Source: Sphingomonas oleivorans
GTDB lineage: Bacteria > Pseudomonadota > Alphaproteobacteria > Sphingomonadales > Sphingomonadaceae
Assembly: GCF_003050615.1 (NCBI RefSeq)
Contig: NZ_NWBU01000005.1
Coordinates: 148,932 to 212,931, forward strand
Direction of reading: 5' to 3'
Length of the DNA stretch: 64,000 nucleotides
The notes under the pieces were generated by a model that was not told where the DNA came from, did not search any database, and saw only the letters and a list, made by a program, of their open reading frames with translations. The stretch's first letter is position 1. The number at the start of each line of letters is the position of its first letter. The position numbers and the translations under genes are program-made. Positions 43,525 through 53,039 of the stretch are shown piece by piece.

Positions 43525-46323
43525 TCAAAAGGATCCGCGAACGCCGAATTCGGCGCGGCGTGCGTAGCGTTCGTAGAACACCGCAAACCGCTTATCGCTT
43601 GCGTAGCGGTGGAAATCCTCCTCGGTCAGATTGGAGAGATCGAGATAGATCGAAATGAAGCGGTTGATCTTGTAGCTTGCGCTGAAATCGACAAATCCCG
43701 TCGCTGCGGTGGTGGTCGTCGTGTTGACCGGACCGCAAATCGCGCAGTCCACGAACTTCCCGCGATAGGCATAGGACAAGCGGGCGCTGATCGCCCCCTT
43801 TTCATAGAAGCCGGACAGGTTGAAGGTGTGCCGCGACACGCCGTCGAGATCGCGTTCGACCTCAGTGCCGTCGAGCAGGGTCAGCCTCGATCTGGTATCG
43901 GCGAATGTATAATTTGCGGTCGCGCCGAAGCCGCTCGGCAAGACATGCTGCATCGCGACCTCGGCCCCGATCAGCTCGGCCGTGTCGCCGTTGATCGGAC
44001 GGATCACCGTTCCCGGAAAGCCGGCGATCATCGTGTTGAAGATGCCCGCGGCGACGAAGCCGTCGATGCTTTTATAGAAGCCGGCGAGCGAGGCCGAGGA
44101 GCCCTGGCCGCCATACCATTCGAGCGAAAGATCGAGAGAGTCGGACTTGATCGCGCGAAGCTTGGGATCGCCATTCTGGCCGATGAGCGGCGGATTGCTC
44201 CTGACCTCATAATTGACGTCGAGGCCGAGCTGCGAGAGCGTCGGCCGCGTGATCGCCTTGGAAGCCGCGGCGCGCAGCTGCAGATTGTCGCGAATGCGCC
44301 AGGTGACGTTCGCCGACGGCAGCCAATTGCCATAGACATTGCCGCCGGTAACGGGCTGGATAGGCGAAAATACCGGTTCGAAATTATTGTTGCCGATGGG
44401 CGTCAGCGAAAGAAGCTGCTGTTCGCTGCCCGTCACATCGACATTGGTTTCGACATAGCGGACGCCGATATTGGCATCGATGGCGTTGCTCTTCAGGTTG
44501 AGCTGGACATAGCCGCCATATTGATCTTCCTTCACGATGCTCGATGCGCGCGGCACCAGCGTCGCCCTTGTATTGGCATCGAAATAGGCCTGGCCATTGG
44601 CCCTGATCGCCGCTTCGAATATCCGCAATGCGTCGATCGCGGGCCATTTATTGTCGATGCCGACGATTCCCGAACGATAGCCGTCGCCATTGGGGAAGGG
44701 TATGACGGCCACGACCCCGACCGAGCCCAGCGTGGTGGTGAAACCGCCATGCGCGTTTTCATTGGGGGAATCGTAGATTTCCTTGCGCTTCTTGCGGCTG
44801 GAATAGAAGCCGCCATAATCGATCGAGACGGCAAGATCGCCCAGGCTGCCGGGCGCATAGCTGAAATCGAGCCGTGACGAAAAGGCGTCGTCCTTAACGA
44901 GCTCGCCCTTCTGCTCCATCAGATTGAGCGCAATCTCGTCATTCGTGATGCTGTAGCAGCTACGGCCATCGGGAAGCGTGCAGGTCACGTTCGGCGCGCG
45001 TCCGGTCGCTTCGAAACTATAATTGCCGCCGGTGACCCCCGAGACCGTATAATAATCCTCCCCGCGGTTCGGGCGGCTGGACCGCGATACGGCCAGGTCG
45101 AGCTTGACGGTGAAGTCGTCGAACGCATCCCAGGCCGTGTTCCAGCCGAACTGATAGGTCTTCACCTTGCGCGACTTGACGTCCGTTCCGAATTCGACCG
45201 GGATATTGGTCACATCGAATTTTGTGAGGAAATATTTATTCTGCCCCGGCCCAGGCCAGTCTTCATAAGTGGCATTCTCGTAACGCGCCCATGCCTCGTT
45301 CGCGAAAAAATTGACGATATAGTTCGCCGCCTGTTCGGGCGTGTCATAATAGGAATAGAAAGCGTCGATCTTTGTGCGGAAACTGTCGGCCGGCTGCCAT
45401 TCGACGCCGCCGACCAGGCTCCAGCGTTTGCGCGGGCCGTTCTTGACCTGATAGGACATGATGCCCGGAAATGCCGCGCGGCCGATCCCCGGCCCGCAAA
45501 ATTCGGTCGGCGTGCGGCAGCCCGAGCCGTCGGCCTGCAGCACCTCCGTGCTGCGCGCGAAGCTTTCGAACGTGTCCGAACGCCATTGCCGCTTATAATA
45601 ATAGACGCCCGCAAAGACGCCCAGACTGTTGTCGGCGAAGCTGTTGCTGACCGCGCCGCCGAAGCGCGGCGTCAGCTTGTCGGTCGATTCATCATATAAG
45701 CCACCGACATTGCCCGAAAAATGGAAGCCGGGCCGTGCCAGCGGATTGATCGTCGTCAGCTCGACCAGGCCGCCGATGCTGCCATCCGTCAGCGATGCCG
45801 AGGGCGATTTGTAGACCGTCGCGCTCGCCAGCACTTCGGCCGGGAGTATATCATAGCTGAAGTCCCGGCCGGCGCCGTCGGTCGTGATCACGCGTCCGTT
45901 GAAGGTGGTGAGATTGAACTGGCTGCCAAGGCCGCGGATCGCCACGAAGCGCCCCTCGCCTCCCGTATTGCGTGCGATCTGGACGCCCGTCACGCGCTGG
46001 AGCGCGTCGGCGATGTTCGCGTCGGGAAACTTGCCGATATCCTCGGCACTGATCGAATCCGACACGACGCCCGCATTCCGCTTCAATTCGGCCGCGCGCT
46101 GAAGACTGGCGCGAACGCCGGTGACGATGATCTCGTCGGGCTGAGGCTCGTCGCTTGCCGGATCGCTTGCCGGGGCGGCTTGATCGGCGCGCGATGCGGC
46201 TCGCTCATCCTGCGGCGTCGCGCCTTCCCGGGGCGCTGTCGGCGGGGCTGCGGTCTGCGCGGTGGCGAGCGTGCCGAACGAGCAGCCGGCAGCAAATATG
46301 GCAAGCTTGACGGGCATTTTCAT
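43525..46323 (-). CDS. TonB-dependent receptor (Xanthomonas/Caulobacter type)
   Basis: About 932 residues from the ATG at 46323, which follows AGGAGAGG; longer starts lack a ribosome site. Signal peptide near MKMPVKLAIFAAGCSFGTLATAQ, then a proline- and alanine-rich spacer. The plug domain holds EIIVTGVRASLQRA, ISAEDIGKFPDANIADALQRVTGV and the IRGLGSQFN segment. The 22-strand barrel ends RRAEFGVRGSF. This subtype often imports plant carbohydrates or other large nutrients. Divergent from a second TonB receptor; no enzyme genes are adjacent, so the ligand is unknown. Confidence 0.9.
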   Translation of the reverse strand: MKMPVKLAIFAAGCSFGTLATAQTAAPPTAPREGATPQDERAASRADQAAPASDPASDEPQPDEIIVTGVRASLQRAAELKRNAGVVSDSISAEDIGKFPDANIADALQRVTGVQIARNTGGEGRFVAIRGLGSQFNLTTFNGRVITTDGAGRDFSYDILPAEVLASATVYKSPSASLTDGSIGGLVELTTINPLARPGFHFSGNVGGLYDESTDKLTPRFGGAVSNSFADNSLGVFAGVYYYKRQWRSDTFESFARSTEVLQADGSGCRTPTEFCGPGIGRAAFPGIMSYQVKNGPRKRWSLVGGVEWQPADSFRTKIDAFYSYYDTPEQAANYIVNFFANEAWARYENATYEDWPGPGQNKYFLTKFDVTNIPVEFGTDVKSRKVKTYQFGWNTAWDAFDDFTVKLDLAVSRSSRPNRGEDYYTVSGVTGGNYSFEATGRAPNVTCTLPDGRSCYSITNDEIALNLMEQKGELVKDDAFSSRLDFSYAPGSLGDLAVSIDYGGFYSSRKKRKEIYDSPNENAHGGFTTTLGSVGVVAVIPFPNGDGYRSGIVGIDNKWPAIDALRIFEAAIRANGQAYFDANTRATLVPRASSIVKEDQYGGYVQLNLKSNAIDANIGVRYVETNVDVTGSEQQLLSLTPIGNNNFEPVFSPIQPVTGGNVYGNWLPSANVTWRIRDNLQLRAAASKAITRPTLSQLGLDVNYEVRSNPPLIGQNGDPKLRAIKSDSLDLSLEWYGGQGSSASLAGFYKSIDGFVAAGIFNTMIAGFPGTVIRPINGDTAELIGAEVAMQHVLPSGFGATANYTFADTRSRLTLLDGTEVERDLDGVSRHTFNLSGFYEKGAISARLSYAYRGKFVDCAICGPVNTTTTTAATGFVDFSASYKINRFISIYLDLSNLTEEDFHRYASDKRFAVFYERYARRAEFGVRGSF

Positions 46324-46720
46324 GGTCAAACCTCTCCTGAAACGCGCCTTGTCTGGATGGCGCTTGGAGATTGGATACGCCTTTTGCCGGCAACCAACAA
46401 TTGCAGCAAAACCAGTGCAAAAAGATTGCCGTCATCGCAGGAATTGGCGGCAGCGCGCCGCGGATCATGGAATTGAGCCCTGCGGGGAAGCATGATCGGT
46501 GCGGAGGTTCGCGCCGGAGCCATTCAAGCTCGGCCGAAATCGCTATAGCGAGATAGCGAATGACAGTGCGGGCGCCTGTTGCATTTGAGTGACGGTTTCG
46601 GAATGAATTTGACCGGTCTGGCTTCGATTCATGCCATAAGCGATTGACTTTAACTAGCTATTCGATTGCCTTTTCCCCAGGACCTCCCTGGTCTCCGCAA
46701 ATAAAATCGAGGGGGAACTC
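46324..46720. other. Divergent promoter region between two TonB receptors
   Basis: About 400 bp without a gene. It must carry both promoters. A possible minus-35 box TTGACT lies at about 46644 for the plus-strand receptor, and GAGGGGG precedes its ATG. The sequence around 46560-46680 is AT-richer than its surroundings. No clear operator palindrome was found. Confidence 0.5.
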
Positions 46721-49657
46721 ATGCTACATCGTCACGCCCGATTTGCGCAGTCATTGCTCATGGCCAGTGCGCTGACATCCCTTTGGGCTTCTTCGGCCTT
46801 CGCGCAGGACAGATCCAGCCCTGCCACAGCGGATGAGAGCGAGATCGTCGTGACCGGAAGTCGCATCGAGCGCAGCGACTATGATCTTGCCAATCCATTG
46901 GTCACCGTGACCTCCGAGACGCTGGAGCAATCCGGCAATGTATCCGTAATCGACACATTGGCGCAAAATCCCGCCTTGCTGAATTCCCTCAGCAACTATC
47001 GGACATCTGGCTCGCAGAGCGATTTTGGTGCAGTCGGCGTAAGCCTGCTGGATCTGCGCGGCCTTGGCGAGGACCGTACGCTGGTGCTGGTGAACGGCCG
47101 TCGCCATGTGGCGAGCCTTTCCGGTTCGGCGGCCGTTGATATCAACACCATTCCGACGGATCTGATCGAGGCTGTCGACGTGCTTACGGGCGGCGCATCG
47201 GCAGTCTATGGCGCGGATGGCGTATCCGGTGTCGTCAACTTCCGCCTGAAACGGAATTTCGACGGCCTTACCGCCCGGGGGCAGGTCGGCATTTCGAGCA
47301 GGGGCGATGCCGGTCAGCGTTTCGGCACGATAACCTATGGGCACAATTTTGCTCAAGGCCGGGGCAATGTGGCGCTTTCCTATGAGTTTCGTCAGCAGGA
47401 TCGCCTCAGCAGCTTCGATCGTCCGCGAACCGGCGATCCGCTGCGGACTTTTAGAATCGTTCGCAATCCAGCCGATTTCCCCGACGACCCGAATGTCCCT
47501 GATCGCATTCCTTTCAACAATCTTCGCTATGCGGATAGTTCAATTGACGGGGCTGTCGATCTTGACCTTGATGGCATCCCGGACTTCACCGGTTCCGGCA
47601 AGGTCTATGATCGCGGCACGCTGCTGCGATCCTCGGGCGGGCTGACGCAGGGCGGCGACAGCACGCCGCTGGCAGGCTATCAGGGCGATCTCCAGGCCTA
47701 TAACCGCGTCCATAATGTCAACTTTCTGTCGCATTATGATTTCAGCGATGCAGCCTCCTTCTTCCTTGAAGCGAAATATGTAAAGAACAAGACGTTTACG
47801 CTTGCGCAGCCATCCTTTGATTTCTTTACATATCTGACACCCGAGAACCCCTATCTGCAGGATCGTTTCGGCACGGCGGCGACCGTCGATGGTGCGCTTA
47901 TTTCCCGCGACAATTTCGACCTGGGAGTTCGCGGCGAAGAAAATGATCGGGAAACCTTTCGTACCGTCACCGGATTTGAAGGCCAGATATCCGATCATGC
48001 GCGATATGAAGTCTCCTACACCTTCGGGCAGACCAAATCGAAGATCAAGCTGACCGACTATCGCATCGCGGACCGTTATTATGCGGCAGTCGATGCCGTC
48101 ATCGACCCCGCCACCGGCAATGTCGTGTGTCGTTCCAATCTGTTTCCGGGCGAGAATATCGACCCCAACAACTATGACGCACCGGCGAGCACCTTCACGC
48201 CGGGGGCGAACAGCGGTTGCCGCCCCCTCAACCTGCTGGGGAATGGCGTGCGCGATCAAGCAGCGCTGGACTGGGTCAATGCCAACCTCATGAATCAAGC
48301 AAAGATTCAGCAACATGTCGTTTCAGGCTCGATATCCGGCGACTTTGGTCAGTTCTTCGAGCTGCCGGGTGGGCCCGTGAAGTTTGCGCTCGGCGCCGAG
48401 TATCGGAAAGAAAAGAGCAAGTTCACGCCAGACGAACTGCTTCAACAGGGGGCGCTGGCCGACTTTTCCCTTCAGCTTCCCGAGCGCGGCAGCTTCGACG
48501 TGAAGGAGGTCTTTGGCGAGCTTTCGGTGCCACTGCTGAAAGACGTTCCCTTTGCCTACAACCTGACTCTGGGAGCGGCAATCCGCCTGTCGGACTATTC
48601 CACGGTTGGGAAGACGACAAGCTGGAAGGTGGAGGGTTCCTACGCTCCCGTTCCCGACATCACGCTGCGTGGCACTTGGTCGGAAGCGGTACGTGCCCCG
48701 AATATCACCGAGCTGTTTGCGCCACGCAACGGTGGCTTCTCCTTCATCAGCGACCCTTGCGACCCGGTCTATATAGGCGAAGGCACCCAATATCGCGCTG
48801 CCAACTGCCAGGCTACGCTCCAGGCTGCGGGCCTGACCCCTGCGCAGATTTCCGCTTTCAATCCGGAAAATGATCCGGAGGCGACCGTCAGCCTTCCGGG
48901 ATTCTCTGGCGGCAATCGCAACCTGAGGGAAGAAACGGCAAGGACGTGGACAGCCGGTGTGGTTCTGCGCCCCTCTTTCACTCCCCGCCTGGTTGCTTCC
49001 TTCGATTGGTACGACATCAAGCTGAAGAATGCGATCAATACGCCGACCTCCGAAGAGCTTGCCGAGCTCTGTGTCGATCAACCGACGCTGGACAATGTTT
49101 TCTGCGAAAATATCACGCGGGCGCAGGGAACAGGCTATATTTCCAGCTATTTTGTTCAGCCGCAGAATGTCGCCAATTTCCGGACCGCGGGCGCCGACTT
49201 CAAGCTGAATTATAAGTTTGCGCCATCCGATCTTGGGCAGTTCAACCTGGGATTCGCAGGTGGCTATCTTGATCGCCTGGAGTTCATCCCTACGCCTGGC
49301 GGAGAAATCGACGTCGACAGGAAGGAGTCCTATTTTCCGAAGTGGAATTTCACCGGCGACGTGACCTGGCAATATAAGGACTTGACCGTAAATTACGGCA
49401 TCACCTGGTTCAGCAAGACGCGTCGTTACACGACTGAAGAATTGGAGGCCAATCCCGATCTGAGTGATCCGCGCTATTTCTGGTACAAGGAAAAGTGGCA
49501 GCACGATCTCTATGTCGCTTATGACGTCCAAGATCACTTCCGACTCTATATGGGCGCCAACAATCTATTTGATCAGAAGCCCGATGTGGGCTCGGTCAAC
49601 TATCCGATCGGTGCGATAGGTCGTTATCTCTATGTAGGCGCCCGCATCACGATGTGA
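46721..49657 (+). CDS. TonB-dependent receptor
   Basis: A 978-residue outer-membrane receptor. The signal peptide is MLHRHARFAQSLLMASALTSLWASSAFA, the TonB box region EIVVTGSRI, and the plug follows with VIDTLAQNPA, LRGLGEDRTLVLVNGRR and GGASAVYGADGVSGVVNF. The barrel ends with a C-terminal aromatic-rich strand (IGRYLYVGARITM). The plug is the oar-like/large-substrate kind. It is divergent from the other receptor, and a strong hairpin terminator follows. Substrate unknown; no siderophore biosynthesis gene is nearby. Confidence 0.9.
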   Translation: MLHRHARFAQSLLMASALTSLWASSAFAQDRSSPATADESEIVVTGSRIERSDYDLANPLVTVTSETLEQSGNVSVIDTLAQNPALLNSLSNYRTSGSQSDFGAVGVSLLDLRGLGEDRTLVLVNGRRHVASLSGSAAVDINTIPTDLIEAVDVLTGGASAVYGADGVSGVVNFRLKRNFDGLTARGQVGISSRGDAGQRFGTITYGHNFAQGRGNVALSYEFRQQDRLSSFDRPRTGDPLRTFRIVRNPADFPDDPNVPDRIPFNNLRYADSSIDGAVDLDLDGIPDFTGSGKVYDRGTLLRSSGGLTQGGDSTPLAGYQGDLQAYNRVHNVNFLSHYDFSDAASFFLEAKYVKNKTFTLAQPSFDFFTYLTPENPYLQDRFGTAATVDGALISRDNFDLGVRGEENDRETFRTVTGFEGQISDHARYEVSYTFGQTKSKIKLTDYRIADRYYAAVDAVIDPATGNVVCRSNLFPGENIDPNNYDAPASTFTPGANSGCRPLNLLGNGVRDQAALDWVNANLMNQAKIQQHVVSGSISGDFGQFFELPGGPVKFALGAEYRKEKSKFTPDELLQQGALADFSLQLPERGSFDVKEVFGELSVPLLKDVPFAYNLTLGAAIRLSDYSTVGKTTSWKVEGSYAPVPDITLRGTWSEAVRAPNITELFAPRNGGFSFISDPCDPVYIGEGTQYRAANCQATLQAAGLTPAQISAFNPENDPEATVSLPGFSGGNRNLREETARTWTAGVVLRPSFTPRLVASFDWYDIKLKNAINTPTSEELAELCVDQPTLDNVFCENITRAQGTGYISSYFVQPQNVANFRTAGADFKLNYKFAPSDLGQFNLGFAGGYLDRLEFIPTPGGEIDVDRKESYFPKWNFTGDVTWQYKDLTVNYGITWFSKTRRYTTEELEANPDLSDPRYFWYKEKWQHDLYVAYDVQDHFRLYMGANNLFDQKPDVGSVNYPIGAIGRYLYVGARITM

Positions 49658-49669
49658 CGACGTCAAGAG

Positions 49670-49696
49670 AAGGGGGCCGGTTTCCGTCCCCCTTTT
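49670..49696 (+). terminator. Rho-independent terminator after the TonB receptor
   Basis: Stem AAGGGGG ... CCCCCTT, with CGG/CCG inside around TTT, followed by TTCGTTT. It lies 12 bp after the receptor stop and between convergent genes, so it may serve both strands. Confidence 0.85.
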
Positions 49697-49772
49697 CGTT
49701 TGCGACGGGATTTACTGCACCTGCCTTACGACTGCGTCCGCCATGGTCAATGATAACGCCGGCTGCTTTGCA

Positions 49773-50921
49773 TCAATCACCGATGATATGCGGCACGAAC
49801 CGTGCGGTGTCGCCGGTGATGGGGCCGTCCTCGCGAATGCCGAGGCCCGCCGGCTCGCCATCGACGATCCAGCTCCCCAGCACCGGCCGCCTGTTTCCCG
49901 CGCCGGGAAGGTCGAACAGCCGCTGATAGACGAAGCCCTCCGCGCCATAATCGCCGCCGGTGCGGGCGAATGTGCCGGCGTCGCGGATGAGGGTGACATT
50001 GGCGCCTTCCCGCGCGAGCAGTGGCTTGCGCGCATGGTCCCCGGCAAGCGGCTGCCGGCTCGCCTCGAGCAGATTGGGATGACCCGGAAACAATTCCCAC
50101 AGGATCGGCAGGATCGCCTTGTTGCTCCAGATCATCTTCCAGATCGGCTCGATCCAGAGCGTGGTCGAAAGGCTTTCAATCAGTTCGCGCCCGAACGGCT
50201 CGTTGACCAGCCATTCCCAGGGATAGAGATGGAATATCGCATCGATGGGCATGAGATCGAGGTCGACGAAGCGCCGCCCGCCGCTGTCCCAGCCGATATC
50301 CGCCATCAGGATCGGCTGGACCGCGATGCCGGCCTCGCGCGCCATGTCCGCCATATAGGCGACGGTCATCACCTCCTCGCCCGCATCGTCGGCGGCGTCG
50401 GCGACATGGGCGAGGTGGAGCCGGCTGCTGCCCGGCGGCGGGGCGATGTCCCGCCATTTCGCCACCAGCCTCTCATGCAGGCTGTTGAACTGGTCCCGTC
50501 CGGGAAACAGCGCCTCCTTCCAGTCCCACTGGATGATCGCGGCCTCGAGCAGGCTGGTCGGCGTATCGCAGTTGAATTCGAACAGCTTGGGCGGGCCGGC
50601 ACCGTCATAGCCGAGATCGAACCGCCCGAAATTGAGCGCGGGGGGCTCGGCGTCCCACGCCTCACGGATCGCTTCATGGCAGAAAGCGGGAATGGCGAAG
50701 CTGCCGAGAAGATCGCGGTCGAGCACATATTGCCCCGCCTCGACGAACAGGCGGTACAATTCGGCCGTCGCCTCCTCGATCAGGCCGATCTCGGCAGCCG
50801 AAAAGCTGTAGCAGGCGCTTTCGTCCCAATAGGGACGGCCGGCGGCGCTGTGCCAGACAAGGCCGAGCGCCTCGACCCGCTCACGCCAGTCCGGGCGCGG
50901 CGTGCATGCGATCCGGCGCAT
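49773..50921 (-). CDS. ATP-grasp protein of the glutathionylspermidine synthase family (YgiC-like)
   Basis: A 382-residue protein. The N-terminal part has WHSAAGRPYWDESACYSFSAAEI, and the ATP-grasp core has PKLFEFNCDTPTSLLEAA, WELFPGHPNLL, YQRLFDLP and PVLGSWIVDGEPAGLGIRED. This is the C-terminal synthase domain of glutathionylspermidine synthase, as in E. coli YgiC, without the amidase. The start at 50921 overlaps the stop of the upstream lipoprotein gene. In E. coli the pair is ygiB-ygiC. The real substrates are unknown; it forms a peptide or amide bond. Confidence 0.85.
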   Translation of the reverse strand: MRRIACTPRPDWRERVEALGLVWHSAAGRPYWDESACYSFSAAEIGLIEEATAELYRLFVEAGQYVLDRDLLGSFAIPAFCHEAIREAWDAEPPALNFGRFDLGYDGAGPPKLFEFNCDTPTSLLEAAIIQWDWKEALFPGRDQFNSLHERLVAKWRDIAPPPGSSRLHLAHVADAADDAGEEVMTVAYMADMAREAGIAVQPILMADIGWDSGGRRFVDLDLMPIDAIFHLYPWEWLVNEPFGRELIESLSTTLWIEPIWKMIWSNKAILPILWELFPGHPNLLEASRQPLAGDHARKPLLAREGANVTLIRDAGTFARTGGDYGAEGFVYQRLFDLPGAGNRRPVLGSWIVDGEPAGLGIREDGPITGDTARFVPHIIGD

Positions 50922-51280
50922 TATCCGCCGCTCCCGTGTGCGCTCATGCCGAAACCGCCGCGCGTGACGGTCGCCGCCGATGCGCGCGCATAATGGACGC
51001 CCGCGCGCGGACGATCCGATCCGCCGCCCAGCGCCTCGCCGATCGCCGGCACGCGGCTGCCGCGCGCGAGATAATACCAGCCTCGCGCACCGGCGGAGCC
51101 GCCCCCCGATCCCCCGCCCGCGCAATCCGCATCGTCCACGCGCCTGCCGCTGCGGTCGCGGCAGACGGCCACGTCCGAACTGGCCCGATCCTCGCCCCGC
51201 GATCCGCATCCCGACGCCAGCAGCGCGGCCGCGACCGCCGTCGTGATCGGCAACACCCGCCGATCGAACTTGCCCTGCAT
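50921..51280 (-). CDS. Small lipoprotein, YgiB-like (DUF1190 group)
   Basis: A 119-residue protein with a lipoprotein signal (VAAALLASGC, the Cys being about residue 25). A low-complexity Gly/Ser-rich linker follows, then RGWYYLARGSRVPAIGEALGGG, which resembles YgiB C-termini. CRDRSGRRVDDADC is a conserved cysteine pair. It overlaps the ATP-grasp gene start by one base (TAATG), so they are coupled. The assignment rests mainly on context. Confidence 0.7.
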   Translation of the reverse strand: MQGKFDRRVLPITTAVAAALLASGCGSRGEDRASSDVAVCRDRSGRRVDDADCAGGGSGGGSAGARGWYYLARGSRVPAIGEALGGGSDRPRAGVHYARASAATVTRGGFGMSAHGSGG

Positions 51281-51471
51281 ATTCCCCCCTCCGGACAGAC
51301 TTCCGTCGTTACGGACGGATGCGCGGAAATGCGAGCGCCAATGGACCGACTTTGCAGCTATTTAGGGGCGCGAGACAGCCGGCCCGCAACAGCGTGAGAG
51401 GCCGTTCAATGGGAGCGGCGCAGTTGCGAAACGTCCGCAACGGGGCCCGCTTAGCCGACGAGCGCTATGGA

Positions 51472-51690
51472 TCAGGAAGATTTTCCCTTGAGCAGCGCCA
51501 CGATGGCCATGGCATGGCCGTGCCCCAGATCGAAATCGGATTTCAGCCACGCGATGATATTGCCCGCCTTGACGCCGGGCTTCAGGGCACCATCCTCGGC
51601 AAAGCCCTTCTCTTTCGCCAGCGCGATGAATTGCTCGGGCGTCTTGCCGGTCTTGGCCTGGATATTGTCGAGATAGGCCTGGAAGGACAT
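51472..51690 (-). CDS. DUF4287 domain protein
   Basis: A 72-residue protein that fits the DUF4287 pattern: MSFQAYLDNIQAKTGKTPEQF, then AKEKGFAEDG and KAGNIIAWLKSDFDLGHGHAMAI. The family has no assigned biochemical role. It follows the DoxX-like gene on the same strand after 38 bp, and a divergent MarR controls the promoter region. The 190-bp gap to its left has no gene. Confidence 0.85.
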   Translation of the reverse strand: MSFQAYLDNIQAKTGKTPEQFIALAKEKGFAEDGALKPGVKAGNIIAWLKSDFDLGHGHAMAIVALLKGKSS

Positions 51691-51728
51691 TGTAGATCAG
51701 CTCCTTGCCGGAATGGGCGAGCGCGGAT

Positions 51729-52118
51729 TCACGCGGCTTCGGGCATGCTGCGCCGCCAGGGGAAGATCGCCCGGACCTGCGGATCGCGCAGCCAGAGGCC
51801 GCCCCACATGAACAGCCCAAGATAGATGCTGAAGAGAATATGGCTGAACAGCGGATTTCCGACCCTGATCTGCGTTGCCATCGCGCCGCCAAGCAAGCCC
51901 ATCGTCAGCGTGGCGCCGAAAATGCTGGTGCGCGGGATGAGATAGAGGATCACGCATGCCAGCTCGACCATGCCGATCATGGGCGCATAAGCCGGCGGCC
52001 AGCCAAGTGCCGCCAGCGGCTCGGTCGCCACCCGCGCGTTCACCAGCTTGGGCGCGGCCGAGGCGATGAGAAGAAAGGCGGCGAACAAGCCGCTCATGAT
52101 GCGTCCGCTCCAGAGCAT
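51729..52118 (-). CDS. DoxX-like membrane protein
   Basis: A 129-residue protein with four predicted membrane helices (IMSGLFAAFLLIASAAPKLV, YAPMIGMVELACVILYLIP, ATLTMGLLGGAMATQI, FSIYLGLFMWGGLWL). The length and topology match DoxX/DUF4267 proteins. The ATG at 52118 has AAGGAA at good spacing; the upstream GTG does not. Probable role in membrane redox balance or thiol metabolism, not established. It is the first gene of a two-gene operon divergent from a MarR. Confidence 0.82.
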   Translation of the reverse strand: MLWSGRIMSGLFAAFLLIASAAPKLVNARVATEPLAALGWPPAYAPMIGMVELACVILYLIPRTSIFGATLTMGLLGGAMATQIRVGNPLFSHILFSIYLGLFMWGGLWLRDPQVRAIFPWRRSMPEAA

Positions 52119-52240
52119 CGCCCGTTCCTTTTGCACGCTGGCATCCTTTCCCGATCAAGCGTCCCGGCGCCCCTTCGACAGGCGCTTCAGCTCCATGCCG
52201 TCCCTTTTCCGATGCTTGCGCCGGGCGCCGGGCCGACTAT

Positions 52241-52252
52241 CTTGACGTCAAG
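52241..52252. promoter_or_regulatory. Perfect palindrome CTTGACGTCAAG, likely MarR operator
   Basis: A 12-bp perfect palindrome in the shared promoter of DoxX (minus) and MarR (plus), with TAT before and GTA after it. A related imperfect copy TTATGTCAAGATAA lies 17 bp later (52270-52283). Two adjacent TCTTGAC-type sites are typical of a MarR autoregulated promoter. Confidence 0.72.
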
Positions 52253-52263
52253 GTAAAATCCGA

Positions 52264-52797
52264 ATGTCTTTATGTCAAGATAATCCGAAAGGGTCACAAA
52301 AATTGCACGATCATGTCGAGCTGCGCCGCGTGCAATGGTCGAAGGAACTGCCCGATGTGGACACGCGCGGCATGGCCATTCTCGGCCGCGCACGCTGGAT
52401 CACGCTTCGCGTGCGCCCGCCGATCGAGAGCGTTTTTGCCCGCCATGGGCTGGACAGCGGCGAGTTTGACGTCCTGTCGACATTGCTGCGCTCCGGCCCG
52501 CCCTATCAGCTGCGTCCGACCGAGCTGTTCAGGTCGCTCATGATTTCGTCGGGCGGCCTCACCGACCGGCTTTCCCGGCTGGAGAAGGCAGGTCTGGTCA
52601 AGCGCGCGCGCAGCGGCGCCGATGCGCGCAGCTTGCTCGTGCAATTGACCGATGCCGGACGCGAGCGTGCCGAAGCCGCCTTCCGCGAGGATATGATGGT
52701 CGAGGCCGAACTGCTGGAAGCGCTCACCGACAAGGAGCGCGATCAGCTCGCGACCTTGCTCGCAAAGCTGGCCCGCGCGCTCGGCGAGAGCGATTGA
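52264..52797 (+). CDS. MarR-family transcriptional regulator
   Basis: A 177-residue winged-helix protein. The N-terminal part has RGMAILGRARWITLRVRPPIESVFARHGL and the wing is ELFRSLMISSGGLTDRLSRLEKAGLVKRARSGADARS. The ATG at 52264 lies on top of the second operator copy, so translation may instead start at TTG 52303, where AAAGGG gives a ribosome site. It is divergent from DoxX-DUF4287 and is likely their repressor. Confidence 0.85.
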   Translation: MSLCQDNPKGSQKLHDHVELRRVQWSKELPDVDTRGMAILGRARWITLRVRPPIESVFARHGLDSGEFDVLSTLLRSGPPYQLRPTELFRSLMISSGGLTDRLSRLEKAGLVKRARSGADARSLLVQLTDAGRERAEAAFREDMMVEAELLEALTDKERDQLATLLAKLARALGESD

Positions 52798-53039
52798 CGG
52801 CTTTCCGGCCTCAACATGCCAGCTTCGGGCGCAGGACGGTCAGATCGCCCGACCGCCGGCCGCCCGCCCGACATCCCGCGCCCTGCTCGCTCCGATAGGT
52901 TCGGCCCATTACAGAGTCCGGGGTTCGGGAGAGCGGCGCCCCCGCCCGGCCGCGGCGGAGACGTCCGCCGCCCCTTCGACGACATTCGCCGCCCCCCCTT
53001 GTCGCACCGGATCAGTGCGCGCGATGCCCGGCGCCTGCC

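Noticed and set aside
43411..44877. A 488-codon plus-strand frame inside the first TonB receptor
   Set aside because: No domain; the minus-strand receptor is complete and typical.
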